DNA from: Virgibacillus salarius
GTDB lineage: Bacteria; Bacillota; Bacilli; Bacillales; Amphibacillaceae
Length of the DNA stretch: 40,042 nt
Direction of reading: 5' to 3'
Assembly (NCBI RefSeq): GCF_039521925.1
Contig: NZ_BAAACY010000025.1
Location: 1-40,042, forward strand
The position numbers and the translations under genes were made by a program. Positions 19,452 to 28,680 of the stretch are shown one piece after another. The stretch's first letter is position 1; every line of letters begins with the position of its first letter. The notes below the pieces were generated by a model. The model made no database searches. It worked only from the letters and a program-made list of their open reading frames with translations, and was not told the origin of the DNA.

Positions 19452-22400
19452 TTAGAAACTTGGCCAACATTTCAATTTTTGAAATACATAAGTTGGCAGA
19501 CTAACCTTCTTCGTCTGTTGCGAACTATATAACTGCTCCCAATGAAGTTCCGCTGCTCCCCTAATATATAGTTGGGCAATTCTAGATAAGTTACCTGTTC
19601 GATTATCTATAGTTGTGTTAGCCACAATATTATTTCCACTATCACGTAAAGCAATTATATTCTCTTTAGTTAATTCATCAATTTTTGTCGTTTTAGTAGC
19701 TTCTTTCACCCGTTTATGAACTCCAAAATAAATATGATTAGCTAAATCTGTTTTACATTCAAAATGCTTCAATTTTTTTATTAAATCGTCCAATGAATCA
19801 GCGACAATAGCTATTCTATATTCAAAATGTTCTCTACCTATATTAGATGTATAGCATACATTTGAAAGTTTTAAGTGCTTATTATTTTCCATGAATTTAA
19901 TATATTTTTCGACTAACTGATTTAGTGTTGTATTATTCTTGGCTGATAGCGTGAAAATATGGCTTTCATTTGATTCTAGGCTTTGTTCTTCTTGACCTCG
20001 GTATTCTTCTAAAATTACATGTGAATTGGTTCCAGACAATCCAAAATTATGGATTCCACATCTTCTCACTCCATTGCGAGGTAACCAGTCAGTTTCAGTA
20101 ATCGTAATATAAAACGGTGAATCGTTTAAATTTATGTTTGTATTTGGTTTTTTAAAGTTAGCAAGTGGAGGTAATTTTTTATTTTTCAACATAAGACAAC
20201 ATTTTACTAAGCTTGAAAGTCCTGAGGCTTCATATAAATGCCCAATATTTCCTCTAACAGAACCTAATGAACAAAACCGGCTTTCACCATGCCCGCTACT
20301 ATAAGCACTAGATAAGGCTTCAAACTCGATTGAATCACCAATATCCGTTCCTGTTCCTTGTGCTTCGACATAAGTTATCGAGCTTGGTTCAACCTTTGCA
20401 TTTCGTAATGCTTTCATAATTACTTCTTTTTGAGCAGCAGGATTTGGAGCTGCTAAACCTAGAGTAGTACCATCGCTATTTACTGCCATCCCCTTTAAAA
20501 CAGCATAAATATGATCTTGATCATGAATTGCTCTTTGTAGTGGCTTTACCATAATGGAAATAACTCCTTCGCCTTCCCCAGTTCCATTACCCTCTGAGTC
20601 AAATGGTTTGGTTCGATAATCTTCTGACTCAAATCCAGCTCGCAGGCCGTCCTTAAGGGGAATGGTCTTAATCCTAATTCCACCAACTATTGCCTGCTCA
20701 CAATTCCCACTTTTTATGTCATTACATGCAATATTTAATGCGACTAAAGAAGAAGAGCAAGCAGTATCAACAATCAAACTAGGTCCTTTTAGATTCATCA
20801 TATATGACACTCTTCCCGCTATATTAGAAGAAAGATAGCCTGTAGGTGTTTGAATGTCTTTCGATGCTTGTAATATTTGTTGATACTTAAATCCTTCCAT
20901 ATCTCCCATATATCCTACATACACTCCAGTATTAGACCCCTTCAATGTTCCGGCATGATATCCAGCATCCTCAACTACTTTAACTGTAGATTCTAGAAAC
21001 ATTCTTTGCACCGGAGACATTGCAACACCTTCAACCGGCAGAATATTAAAATATTTATAATCGAACGTATCAATATTATTTAAGTAAGCCCCACGATGAT
21101 ATTCCATCTTATTTTCTGAATACCCAACTGATAATAAGTAATCGGTAAGATCTTCTTTTCTATTTTCAGGAAAATCCCGTACTCCTTCCCCCCCATTCCG
21201 AATGTATTCCCAATATTCATCTTGCTCTTCTGCTCCAGATGCTTTTAAAGAAATACCTATAATAGCAATATCATCACCAGCCTGATTCATATTTTTCCTA
21301 GAGCTGTTTTTCTCATTCACTTGTTTCTTTCCATTTTTAATAAAATCAGCTAGTTCTTTAATGGTTTGATTTGCATAGAAATCTGCAACTTTAATATGGT
21401 CTCCATATTTTTGCTGTAGCTCTGAAGCTACTTGAGTTAACTGCAGTGAACTGATACCCATTTCAAAAAAGTTATCTTCAAGTCCAATTTCAACTTCGCT
21501 TATGTACATCTTACATATAGAGACGATGCCATTTTCTATTTGATCAATATCCTCGCTATTACGCTCACCTTTCTTTTTATGTTCATCGATTTGCTTTATT
21601 ATAGATTGGAACTTCCCTTCTTCAAACCGCCTTACCAGATTAAATCTTTGGACTTTACCGCTGGTTGTCTTCGGAATTTGTTTTAATGGAATAACATGGG
21701 AAATTTGGACACCTAATCGATAATTTAATTCTCTTTTTATATTTTTCTCTATTTCTATAAATTCCTCGTCTGACTTTTTAAATTTAATAAATGCTACAAT
21801 ATGCTCTGTTTGCTCTTTAAAATTTTTTGCACCACCAACAGCTACTTCAGCTTCACTAAGTGGGATTCCTGCGACTTCACGAATAACTCTTTCTAAGTCA
21901 TTAGCAAAGTAATTCTGACCATTAACAAACAACACATCTTTGTAGCGACCCACTATTACTAATCGTCCATTTTTTATAAATCCTATATCACCTGTATTCA
22001 ACCAGCCATCTGCAGATAATGCTTCGTTTGTTTTTGCTTCCATGTTGTAATAGCCGCTGGTTACATTTTTTCCCTTTATCTCGACAGCTCCTAGCATATC
22101 CTCGTCTAATACAGTTTGACGATTATCAGTTATTCGGATACTTGTATTTGTCAGAGGGTAACCTACATCAACAAACGTTGCAGCAAAGTTACTAGTATCG
22201 TTTTGCAGGTAAACTACTTCTTCCCCAATCTTAATTGCTCTTCTATCGATACACCACGTTATCACGTTGCCATCCTCTGGATAAGCTGCTGAAACCCCAA
22301 GACATGCCTCTGCAAGCCCATATGCAGGACACATTACAGTATCTTTCATACCATATTTACGCATCTTAGAGAAGAATTCCTGGATTAGATCTGCTGAGAT

Positions 22401-23270
22401 TGGCTCGGCTCCATTAATGATAATTCTAACATTGGATAAATCGACATCTTCTGAGACTCTTTTTGCGTATTTTAATGTGTACCTATAACCAAAGTTGGGA
22501 GAGAATAGCAGTGTTGATTTATGCTGACTTGCTTTTTCTAACCACATTCTAGGTCTTCTAATAAAATCATTTGTATTAATATTGACTTGATTAATGTTTA
22601 ATAATGTAGGTATTAAATGACATCCAATTAACCCCATATCATGGGACATAGGTAACCACGTAATTAAGCTATCCTCGCTTGTCATGCGTGTACCATTAAT
22701 AATCCCTTCCATATTAGCGAGTAAATTATAATGTTTTAACATAACTCCTTTTGGTTCACCAGTCGATCCTGAGGAAAACTGTAAAAAAGCTATATCATCT
22801 TGATTACTTTCATAAATTTGTCCATCTTCCTCATAATGATAAACATCTCGAATATCTATCACTCTATTTTTAAGTGCTGATAGATCAATATCATTATTCT
22901 TTGCATATTTTTCTAGTACTTCATAGTGCTCAAGGTCACAAATTAGATATGGGTTATTTAATTGATTCCATACTTTAAAAAATTTTAATTTATGTTCATC
23001 ATTCTTGCCTGTACTAAGTGGCACAGGAATTATTCCTCCCAATAATCCTGCCCAAAAAGAATGAACAAAATCTTCATTATCATTTAACTGGAATACAAGT
23101 TCATCTTTGTAGCTAATCCCTTTACTCTGTATATAGCCTAAAATTTTAATGCTTTTATCCAATAAATCATGATATGACACGAACTTTTCAATTCCGTTTT
23201 TTTTAACGAAACTGATACCCTTTTCTGTTTCTGATTCCTTATTTCTAATAACATTAATTAAAGTCGACAA
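19452..23270 (-). CDS. Acyl-loading subunit 1: fatty acyl-AMP ligase - ACP - KS (His to Gln)
   Basis: 1272-residue initiation protein. Residues 1 to about 560 are an FAAL: SSGSTGEPKG near 169, WLPMSHDMGLIG, YGLAEACLG and a C-terminal GRYKDVLF..G motif; such enzymes activate free fatty acids as adenylates and load them on an ACP. The ACP follows with Ser608 (FFEMGISSL). A ketosynthase spans about 666-1105 with Cys838 (DTACSSS) and His1011 (NIGH), but the usual EAHGTGT motif is EAQGTGT, giving Gln971 in place of the first catalytic His. No acyltransferase follows; the remaining 165 residues are a post-KS linker ending in the typical SLPTYVFQ motif. The start is TTG with a very strong ribosome binding site; no in-frame ATG lies near it. 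First gene of the four-subunit operon. Similar FAAL-led loading occurs in iturin-type synthetases. Confidence 0.93.
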   Translation of the reverse strand: MSTLINVIRNKESETEKGISFVKKNGIEKFVSYHDLLDKSIKILGYIQSKGISYKDELVFQLNDNEDFVHSFWAGLLGGIIPVPLSTGKNDEHKLKFFKVWNQLNNPYLICDLEHYEVLEKYAKNNDIDLSALKNRVIDIRDVYHYEEDGQIYESNQDDIAFLQFSSGSTGEPKGVMLKHYNLLANMEGIINGTRMTSEDSLITWLPMSHDMGLIGCHLIPTLLNINQVNINTNDFIRRPRMWLEKASQHKSTLLFSPNFGYRYTLKYAKRVSEDVDLSNVRIIINGAEPISADLIQEFFSKMRKYGMKDTVMCPAYGLAEACLGVSAAYPEDGNVITWCIDRRAIKIGEEVVYLQNDTSNFAATFVDVGYPLTNTSIRITDNRQTVLDEDMLGAVEIKGKNVTSGYYNMEAKTNEALSADGWLNTGDIGFIKNGRLVIVGRYKDVLFVNGQNYFANDLERVIREVAGIPLSEAEVAVGGAKNFKEQTEHIVAFIKFKKSDEEFIEIEKNIKRELNYRLGVQISHVIPLKQIPKTTSGKVQRFNLVRRFEEGKFQSIIKQIDEHKKKGERNSEDIDQIENGIVSICKMYISEVEIGLEDNFFEMGISSLQLTQVASELQQKYGDHIKVADFYANQTIKELADFIKNGKKQVNEKNSSRKNMNQAGDDIAIIGISLKASGAEEQDEYWEYIRNGGEGVRDFPENRKEDLTDYLLSVGYSENKMEYHRGAYLNNIDTFDYKYFNILPVEGVAMSPVQRMFLESTVKVVEDAGYHAGTLKGSNTGVYVGYMGDMEGFKYQQILQASKDIQTPTGYLSSNIAGRVSYMMNLKGPSLIVDTACSSSLVALNIACNDIKSGNCEQAIVGGIRIKTIPLKDGLRAGFESEDYRTKPFDSEGNGTGEGEGVISIMVKPLQRAIHDQDHIYAVLKGMAVNSDGTTLGLAAPNPAAQKEVIMKALRNAKVEPSSITYVEAQGTGTDIGDSIEFEALSSAYSSGHGESRFCSLGSVRGNIGHLYEASGLSSLVKCCLMLKNKKLPPLANFKKPNTNINLNDSPFYITITETDWLPRNGVRRCGIHNFGLSGTNSHVILEEYRGQEEQSLESNESHIFTLSAKNNTTLNQLVEKYIKFMENNKHLKLSNVCYTSNIGREHFEYRIAIVADSLDDLIKKLKHFECKTDLANHIYFGVHKRVKEATKTTKIDELTKENIIALRDSGNNIVANTTIDNRTGNLSRIAQLYIRGAAELHWEQLYSSQQTKKVSLPTYVFQKLKCWPSF

Positions 23271-23274
23271 ATTA

Positions 23275-23284
23275 CTCCCCCTCC
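23275..23284 (-). promoter_or_regulatory. Ribosome binding site fixing a TTG start
   Basis: On the minus strand the bases read GGAGGGGGAG, then TAAT and the TTG codon at 23270. The GGAGG core lies nine bases from TTG. This strong match, and the lack of a nearby in-frame ATG, decides the unusual start of the FAAL-ACP-KS gene. Confidence 0.75.
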
Positions 23285-23348
23285 GTTTTACCTTTGAACC
23301 CCGAATAATTTATATCACTAGAATTCATGTAATTTTTCTAACAAGGTA

Positions 23349-23374
23349 ATTATATCTATTTTTAAATAGATATA
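23349..23374 (-). promoter_or_regulatory. Perfect dyad over a candidate -10 box, assembly-line promoter
   Basis: Positions 23351-23361 and 23364-23374 form a perfect 11-bp inverted repeat with a 2-bp centre. On the minus strand a TATAAT occupies 23354-23349, overlapping the left arm, about 80 bp upstream of the TTG start of the first synthetase gene. The -35 position (about 23372-23377) has no good TTGACA match. A regulator bound to the dyad could therefore control the promoter. AT-rich palindromes also arise by chance, so this remains a candidate. Confidence 0.4.
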
Positions 23375-24248
23375 AATTAATTGAGTAAATTTTTAATAGT
23401 GTCTAAAGTCTTATAAAAAAATATTCCCTTCTACAATCCACTAAAATTGTGTCACCATACTTATCAGAAATCGTATCATTTAATTTATTTTTTCAGTTAC
23501 TTTAACTAGCAATTTCTAGTCTTTTTTACTTCTTTCGACTAAAAACAAGATACTTTAGTCATATTTTACATATATTTCAATTATACAAATTATCGATTAT
23601 TATTAACTGAGCAAAAAGAATTATTTTTTTGTAAATTTAAAATATTGGATAGAGATTTATTACCATTAATTGTTATTGTTACCATTTAAACTCATAAATT
23701 GTAATTAGTTTAGTAAAATATACTATTTCAATCATAATTCGTTTAATAAATTGATAAGTATTTACAGTTTACCAGTTCGATTTATAGAATAATTTTTTAC
23801 GAAAATATAAGGTATACTGGATGGAATAAACTGAATATACTCTAAATATTTTTCCTTCTGTTCGTACTGTAAATTTATCTACTTAAAGAATTTTTCCTCA
23901 TCGTCTCCTCAAACATAATTAGTTCCTCCATATCTCAATCGTAAGCAACCTTGTATGCTAATTTATTCGAAAGAAAGGCCATATGTACTAGCCATCCTTG
24001 ACATTTTATGGGCTATTATCACATAAATAATACATCCTTTAGTACAAATGAACTCTTATTTCAAATTTATATACACTCTAAAACTTTTGCTCTAATTATA
24101 CATATCTTTCTAATTATATTTTTTTGGGGAAATTACTATATAGTGATTAAAATTTTTTTACCATTTATAAGCATTATTTAAGAAAAAATCTATAAAATTA
24201 TAAAGTAGTCAGACGAGAAAGCTAATGATGTAAAAGGAAGGATAAGTA

Positions 24249-25217
24249 ATGACAATTAAAAAGATTAGCTTTTGGATGTTCATTAGAAATAGTTTTCTTA
24301 TTATTGCTGTGATCTTATTATTTTGGATAATATTAAACCAGATTGTGATGGAGCTTGAGCAACACCGATATCCGCCATTAGGTCAATTAGTTGAAGTGAA
24401 CGGTGATAAAATGCATGTGTATGTTAAGGGAGAGGGTGAAAAAACGATTGTTTTATTAAGTGGTGCTGGTACAGCTGCACCAGCATTGGATTATGAACCT
24501 TTAATAAAAGAAATGGCAAAGAATAATAGAATAGTAGTTGTAGAGACATTTGGGTACGGTTGGAGTGAAACTACTAATAAGAAGCGAACTGTTGAGAACA
24601 TTGTAGAGGAAATAAGGACCGCACTGTATAAAGCTAATATTAAAGGTCCATATATTTTGATGCCTCATTCAATATCTGGTATTTATAGCTTGTACTATGC
24701 CAATAAATACCCCGACGAAATTAAGGCAATAATATGTAATGATTGCACTTTGCCTCAAGTAGTAGATTACTTTAATGAATCTATTCCTACTATACCTCGA
24801 TATATAAGTGTTTTAGCATCGACTGGAGCCACTAGGTTAGCAGTATATTTGAATTCAGCGAAGTACCTTCCTGAAGCAGAAAATGGAACTTATTCTCTTG
24901 AAAACTTAGAAAAGACTAAAATCTTATCGGCATGGAATTTAGGCAACAAAAATATAATTGCTGAAGTTAATGAAATAAATCATAATATTGATAAAACAGT
25001 TAATATGTCTTTTCCTACAGATACACCCGTTCTAATATTTACTAAATACAGTGATAGGATAACGACAAATGGTAAAACAATGGAAGCTTTTTATCAAAAG
25101 CAGATAAACCATTTATCAACTAAAAAGCTCGTTGTATTAAGAGGACATCATTATTTACACTGGTCTAATTTTAAGGAGATAAGCAAAACCGTTTATGATT
25201 TTATAAATACATTTTAA
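24249..25217 (+). CDS. Membrane-anchored alpha/beta hydrolase
   Basis: 322 residues. An N-terminal hydrophobic stretch (about residues 8-32) after a short basic start predicts a signal anchor with the catalytic part outside the cell. The rest is an alpha/beta hydrolase fold: an oxyanion-loop region (LLSGAGTAAP near 70-80), the nucleophile strand with PHSISG, where the Ser after His is the likely nucleophile although the usual GxSxG is not kept, a C-terminal strand with Asp (KYSDRITT) and His in RGHHYLHW. The substrate cannot be told from sequence. Start: ATG after AAGGAAGGATAAGTA. It is divergent from the lipopeptide operon across a long promoter region, so a link to processing, tailoring or resistance is possible but unproven; it could equally be an unrelated esterase or peptidase. 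Confidence 0.85.
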   Translation: MTIKKISFWMFIRNSFLIIAVILLFWIILNQIVMELEQHRYPPLGQLVEVNGDKMHVYVKGEGEKTIVLLSGAGTAAPALDYEPLIKEMAKNNRIVVVETFGYGWSETTNKKRTVENIVEEIRTALYKANIKGPYILMPHSISGIYSLYYANKYPDEIKAIICNDCTLPQVVDYFNESIPTIPRYISVLASTGATRLAVYLNSAKYLPEAENGTYSLENLEKTKILSAWNLGNKNIIAEVNEINHNIDKTVNMSFPTDTPVLIFTKYSDRITTNGKTMEAFYQKQINHLSTKKLVVLRGHHYLHWSNFKEISKTVYDFINTF

Positions 25218-25573
25218 CTTTTAAAGTTAGATGTAATAACTTTAAAAAAATTATATAGTCTTCATTCCACGCCATACAAACATTCTTATTCATTTGTTGA
25301 CCAAAGTAAACCACATTTATGGGATAGATGGCAAAACGAACTAAAATTACTTACTATGACTATCGCTTTTGTATCCTTTTTCGGTCAATCGGTAATCCTT
25401 GCATCAAAATTATTTTTGATACAACTTTCCTTCATACGATGCCCTGTTTTTATAGTTCACCATCTCCCTAGACCCTATGCAGGATTACCTTGTAAAAAGG
25501 AGGTTATGCTCCTAGTCTATGGATCTCTTTTTAACTGGCTCTATTAACATATATTAAAGATTTCATTTATAGC
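25218..25573. other. Convergent intergenic region
   Basis: 356 bp between the ends of two convergent genes. Just after the hydrolase stop there is a palindrome (25215-25229) and a 7-bp stem (25223-25229 / 25237-25243) followed by an A-run. Read leftward, the T-run would precede the stem, so it is not a good terminator in either direction. A short stem (25498-25502 / 25509-25513) also occurs. The 63-codon open frame here has no ribosome binding site and I do not accept it as a gene. Confidence 0.5.
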
Positions 25574-26827
25574 TTATTGACTCCTATAAAAGCTTTTAGT
25601 AAGCATATATAGACAATAAGCTATCGATACAAATAAAGGTACCAACAGATATACTTCAAAAAAAGGAATGACACATAAAATAAATACAAATGAAACAAGT
25701 GAGCAAATCCAAGGCTTGCTCCACTTCTTAAAAAGTTTAACACCTGAAATCATTGTTAAAGCATATACGATTAAACCAAGTGACGTCGGTATAAAAAGCA
25801 GATCATCAAATGTTGCTGAAAATATAACTGTGATTATTACGCCTATAACTGCAAACCCAACTGCAAATATAACCATGCGTCGTGGAACACCAGAACGATG
25901 TATCTTTGATAATACGGTTGGGAATGCTTTATCTCTGCTCAAGGAATACCCTAGCTGCGCCAAACTAGCGATAAATGCGTTTGATGTACCAATACATATT
26001 AAATAGGCAAGTACTGCAGTTAATACTTGTGCCCCTATCCCTAGATTATCTTGTATAATAACAGCAATTGGCGAAAAATCGCTTTCAACACTACCATATG
26101 TATTTGTGCCAATAGTAACAAAACTAAGTAGTAAAAATAAACAACCTATAATCAATGCGCTAATTACAGAGCTTTTTACAATATTTTTATCAGGTTGTTT
26201 GAAATGAGAGGATAAGTTGCAGATTGCCTCCCAGCCAAAGAAGGCCCAGAAAATAACAGTAATAGCAGTGCCAATGGCATACCATCCATCCGTAAAGAAA
26301 GGTTGGAAATTATTAAGAGTTACACTTGGTAAAGCTACAATGATTGTAGTCAGTAGTAATAACAATAGACATGAGCTAATGATTAATGCAGCCTTTCCGC
26401 TTACTTCCAGACCAAAATAATTAAAGCAGCCTGCAATTAATAAAATTAGTATCGCTGCATATACCTCACCTAAAGGGGTGAAGTTGAATGCTTTACTTAA
26501 GTAAAAAGCCCCAGTTAATGCAACGATAGACTGACCAATTGCGGCAGTTACAAAATAGAACCAACCGACGATGTTCCCTAAATGATAACCAAATGACTTT
26601 CGAACAAACGTTGCTGTCCCCCCAGCATCAGGGAAATCTCTAGCTAAACTTGCAAAACTATATGCTAATGGAAAACTAAATATAATAACAATAATCCAAG
26701 ATAGTAAAGAAGCAGGCCCTGCTATAGAAGCGGTTATTCCTGAGACAAATAATACACCAGATCCCAATATTGCAGCTATATATAAACTTATTCCTTGATA
26801 AAGATTAATTGTTTTTTTAGTAGTCAT
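25574..26827 (-). CDS. APC-family amino-acid transporter, YjeH-like
   Basis: 417-residue integral membrane protein with about 12 hydrophobic segments. The N-terminal region (LGSGVLFV in the first helix, then DAGGTATFVRKSFG) matches the APC superfamily and looks most like the YjeH branch, whose E. coli member exports methionine and branched-chain amino acids. Start: ATG at 26827 lies eight bases after GGAG; a GTG nine bases upstream overlaps that site and is unlikely. It is transcribed leftward, convergent with the hydrolase. Substrate and direction cannot be read from sequence. In this setting export of an unusual amino acid made by the right-hand operon is an attractive idea, but an ordinary amino-acid permease is equally possible. 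Confidence 0.88.
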   Translation of the reverse strand: MTTKKTINLYQGISLYIAAILGSGVLFVSGITASIAGPASLLSWIIVIIFSFPLAYSFASLARDFPDAGGTATFVRKSFGYHLGNIVGWFYFVTAAIGQSIVALTGAFYLSKAFNFTPLGEVYAAILILLIAGCFNYFGLEVSGKAALIISSCLLLLLLTTIIVALPSVTLNNFQPFFTDGWYAIGTAITVIFWAFFGWEAICNLSSHFKQPDKNIVKSSVISALIIGCLFLLLSFVTIGTNTYGSVESDFSPIAVIIQDNLGIGAQVLTAVLAYLICIGTSNAFIASLAQLGYSLSRDKAFPTVLSKIHRSGVPRRMVIFAVGFAVIGVIITVIFSATFDDLLFIPTSLGLIVYALTMISGVKLFKKWSKPWICSLVSFVFILCVIPFFEVYLLVPLFVSIAYCLYMLTKSFYRSQ

Positions 26828-26890
26828 GTTCCACACTCCAAATTAAATAATAGTTACATAGAAAAATTCGGAAGTACGTTAAAAAATGAT

Positions 26891-27411
26891 TTAAGATGGA
26901 TTATTATTTAGTATGTCTTTTTCTAATTGTAGCAACTCATACTTAAACGTTAACCCTCCTCTATAACCAGTGCTTTTACCATTTTTTCTTACAACACGAT
27001 GACAAGGTATCATAATTAATATTGGATTTGTAGCAATCGCGGAAGCTACAGCTCTGTATGAGTTGGGTTTGCCTAATCTTCTGGCAACATCTGAATACTC
27101 ACTGTTTCACCAAATGGTATACATTTTAAAATTTCCCAAACCTGCTGTTGAAATAGGCTACCGCGTAGATCAAAATTTACAGTAAATTCTTTTCTTCGAC
27201 CAGTAAAAAAATCCTCTAATTGTAATTTGTAATTCCTCAATTTATCCTCATTATTTATCAATGTAGAATGATTGAAAACTTTGGTAGCCCAATCTTGGAA
27301 ATCTGTACCTGTTTCATACGGGGATCCAACATAAGCTATTCCATGATCTGTACTAGCGATGATTCCTTTTGCATTTTTTAAATACCAATAACTCCAATAG
27401 ACTAGACACAT
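26891..27411 (-). pseudogene. Frameshifted AdaB/Ogt methylated-DNA-protein cysteine methyltransferase
   Basis: The family transfers methyl groups from O6-methylguanine to its own cysteine. The first 107 or so codons (start ATG at 27411 after AAAGGA) match the AdaB N-terminus (YVGSP, FQQQVWEIL, IPFGETVS). Near 27097-27101 one T is missing: restoring it turns VSIQ... into VSYSDVARRLGKPNS and opens the frame through the active-site IPCHRVV and GYRGG to a TAA at 26891. The apparent loss is therefore a single-base deletion in an otherwise normal gene of about 174 residues, with the catalytic Cys codon undamaged in the second frame. It could be a real recent inactivation or a sequencing error. It lies divergent from alkA; alkA and ada genes also neighbour each other in B. 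subtilis. Confidence 0.85.
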
Positions 27412-27566
27412 TACAGTTTTTTCCTTTCATTATTAATGTAAAACAAAGTGTATGCTATTCATTATTTTTATACAAGTAATTTTGAATGTAAAAGCAAGAA
27501 ATCAAAAGTACAGTTACAGACAATTATGCTATCGTTATAAGAAAATATAGATAAAGGAGTTTTAGC

Positions 27567-28466
27567 GTGACAGTTTATAAACAACTTCTATCTCTTCCTG
27601 AAGACTTCTCTTTTAGGATTAACTTGGATTATTTAAAAAGTACAGAGGATGGTTTATTCCGTACCGATCAAGAAAGCATAACACGCTTTATCGTTTTAGA
27701 TGGCAATCTTTTTTTTATAAAGATATATGTCAGTAATAACAATAGACTGGTTATAGAAACTGAAGATGTCAGTCAATCTTACACGAAACAATTTGAGCGA
27801 CAAATAATGCTTTACATCCGAGATTGGTTCGATTTAGATATTCATTTAGAACCATTTTATACCATTGCAAAACAGGATGAATATCTTAAAATGCCTATAT
27901 CAAAATTTTATGGATTAAGAAATATAGGAATACCGGACATTTTTGAAGCCTTTGTCTGGGCCATTTTAGGGCAGCAAATAAATTTGAGCTTCGCTTCTAC
28001 ATTAAAAGATAGATTTATTAAAAATTATGGAAAAAGACTAATTCATAATGGAGAGGACTATTGGCTATTTCCTTCCCCTCGTCTAATAGCTTCATTAAGT
28101 ATGGATGAATTGTTTAAGATTGGTATGTCTCGAAGAAAATGTGAATATATCCGTGGTATAGCACGGCTGATTGCCAATAACCAGATATCAAGAGAAAAAT
28201 TAGTTCAACTATCTGACATAAATTTAGCAGTAAAGCAACTAACTGCAATAAAAGGAATTGGTCCATGGACTGCAAACTATGTATTACTAAGATGTGTGCG
28301 ATATCCCAATGCGTTTCCTATAAATGATGTTGGACTTCATAATGCATTAAAGTTAGCTGGGTCATTAGATAGGAAACCTTCGATAGATGAGATTAAACAA
28401 ATAGCTTCTACTTGGGAAGGATATGAATCTTACGCAACGTTTTTTCTATGGAGATTAGTATATTAA
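27567..28466 (+). CDS. alkA: DNA-3-methyladenine glycosylase II (AlkA type)
   Basis: 299 residues, normal for Bacillus AlkA. The enzyme removes alkylated purines from DNA in base excision repair. The N-terminal AlkA domain is followed by the signature WAILGQQIN (about 130-140) and the helix-hairpin-helix region LTAIKGIGPWTANYVLLR, with the catalytic Asp in the following FPINDVGL. Start: GTG at 27567 with AAAGGAG seven bases upstream. It is divergent from the damaged AdaB-like gene across 155 bp that probably holds both promoters. Its position between two biosynthetic loci, one predicted to make N-N compounds, is suggestive, but an ordinary repair locus is the simpler reading. Confidence 0.93.
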   Translation: MTVYKQLLSLPEDFSFRINLDYLKSTEDGLFRTDQESITRFIVLDGNLFFIKIYVSNNNRLVIETEDVSQSYTKQFERQIMLYIRDWFDLDIHLEPFYTIAKQDEYLKMPISKFYGLRNIGIPDIFEAFVWAILGQQINLSFASTLKDRFIKNYGKRLIHNGEDYWLFPSPRLIASLSMDELFKIGMSRRKCEYIRGIARLIANNQISREKLVQLSDINLAVKQLTAIKGIGPWTANYVLLRCVRYPNAFPINDVGLHNALKLAGSLDRKPSIDEIKQIASTWEGYESYATFFLWRLVY

Positions 28467-28501
28467 AGTGTTTCTACTGTACAATAGAATTAACAAAAAA
28501 T

Positions 28502-28674
28502 ACTGCCCCAAAAGGTTCATTCAGATACAAGAAACCGGAATAACCAAGACCCCAAATGGAAGAACCATCGTAAATTCGTGCAACAGTGATTTATTTGCTC
28601 AGAGGCTAAACTGTTGTCGTTGAAAGATAGGATATTCCAGTTCCTTTAAATAGAAATTTATCTTTTGGGACAGT
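28502..28674. mobile_element. Small element with imperfect terminal inverted repeats (IS remnant or MITE-like)
   Basis: ACTGCCCCAAAAG at 28502-28514 and the inverse of ACTGTCCCAAAAG at 28662-28674 match at 12 of 13 positions and enclose 147 bp without a convincing frame. Ends of this kind (CTGTCCCAAAA) are common among Firmicute insertion sequences. No target duplication is evident. The right end lies six bases from the stop codon of the aspartokinase gene, so the element sits on the boundary between alkA and the right-hand operon. It could alternatively be a chance repeat. Confidence 0.4.
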
Positions 28675-28680
28675 TCCTCA

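Larger units (their letters stand above)
23271..24248. other. Long AT-rich divergent intergenic region
   Basis: About 980 bp separate the synthetase operon (leftward) from the alpha/beta hydrolase (rightward). I see no convincing coding frame, RNA gene or mobile element. Besides the dyad near 23351-23374 there is a 7-bp inverted repeat at 23537-23543 / 23554-23560 (GACTAAA / TTTAGTC), which could be an operator half-site pair. The length suggests an extended regulatory region, but no known regulator box is recognisable by eye. Confidence 0.6.

Noticed and set aside
2690..23270. Small open frames on the plus strand and in other frames inside the synthetase genes
   Set aside because: They are shadows of long, motif-rich minus-strand genes and lack ribosome binding sites.
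25215..25243. Palindrome and stem after the hydrolase as a terminator
   Set aside because: The stem is AT-rich and weak and is followed by A, not T, on the coding strand.
25356..25547. 63-codon open frame in the convergent gap
   Set aside because: No ribosome binding site, no recognisable motif, and it lies between two convergent gene ends; hydrophobic composition is expected from T-rich DNA.
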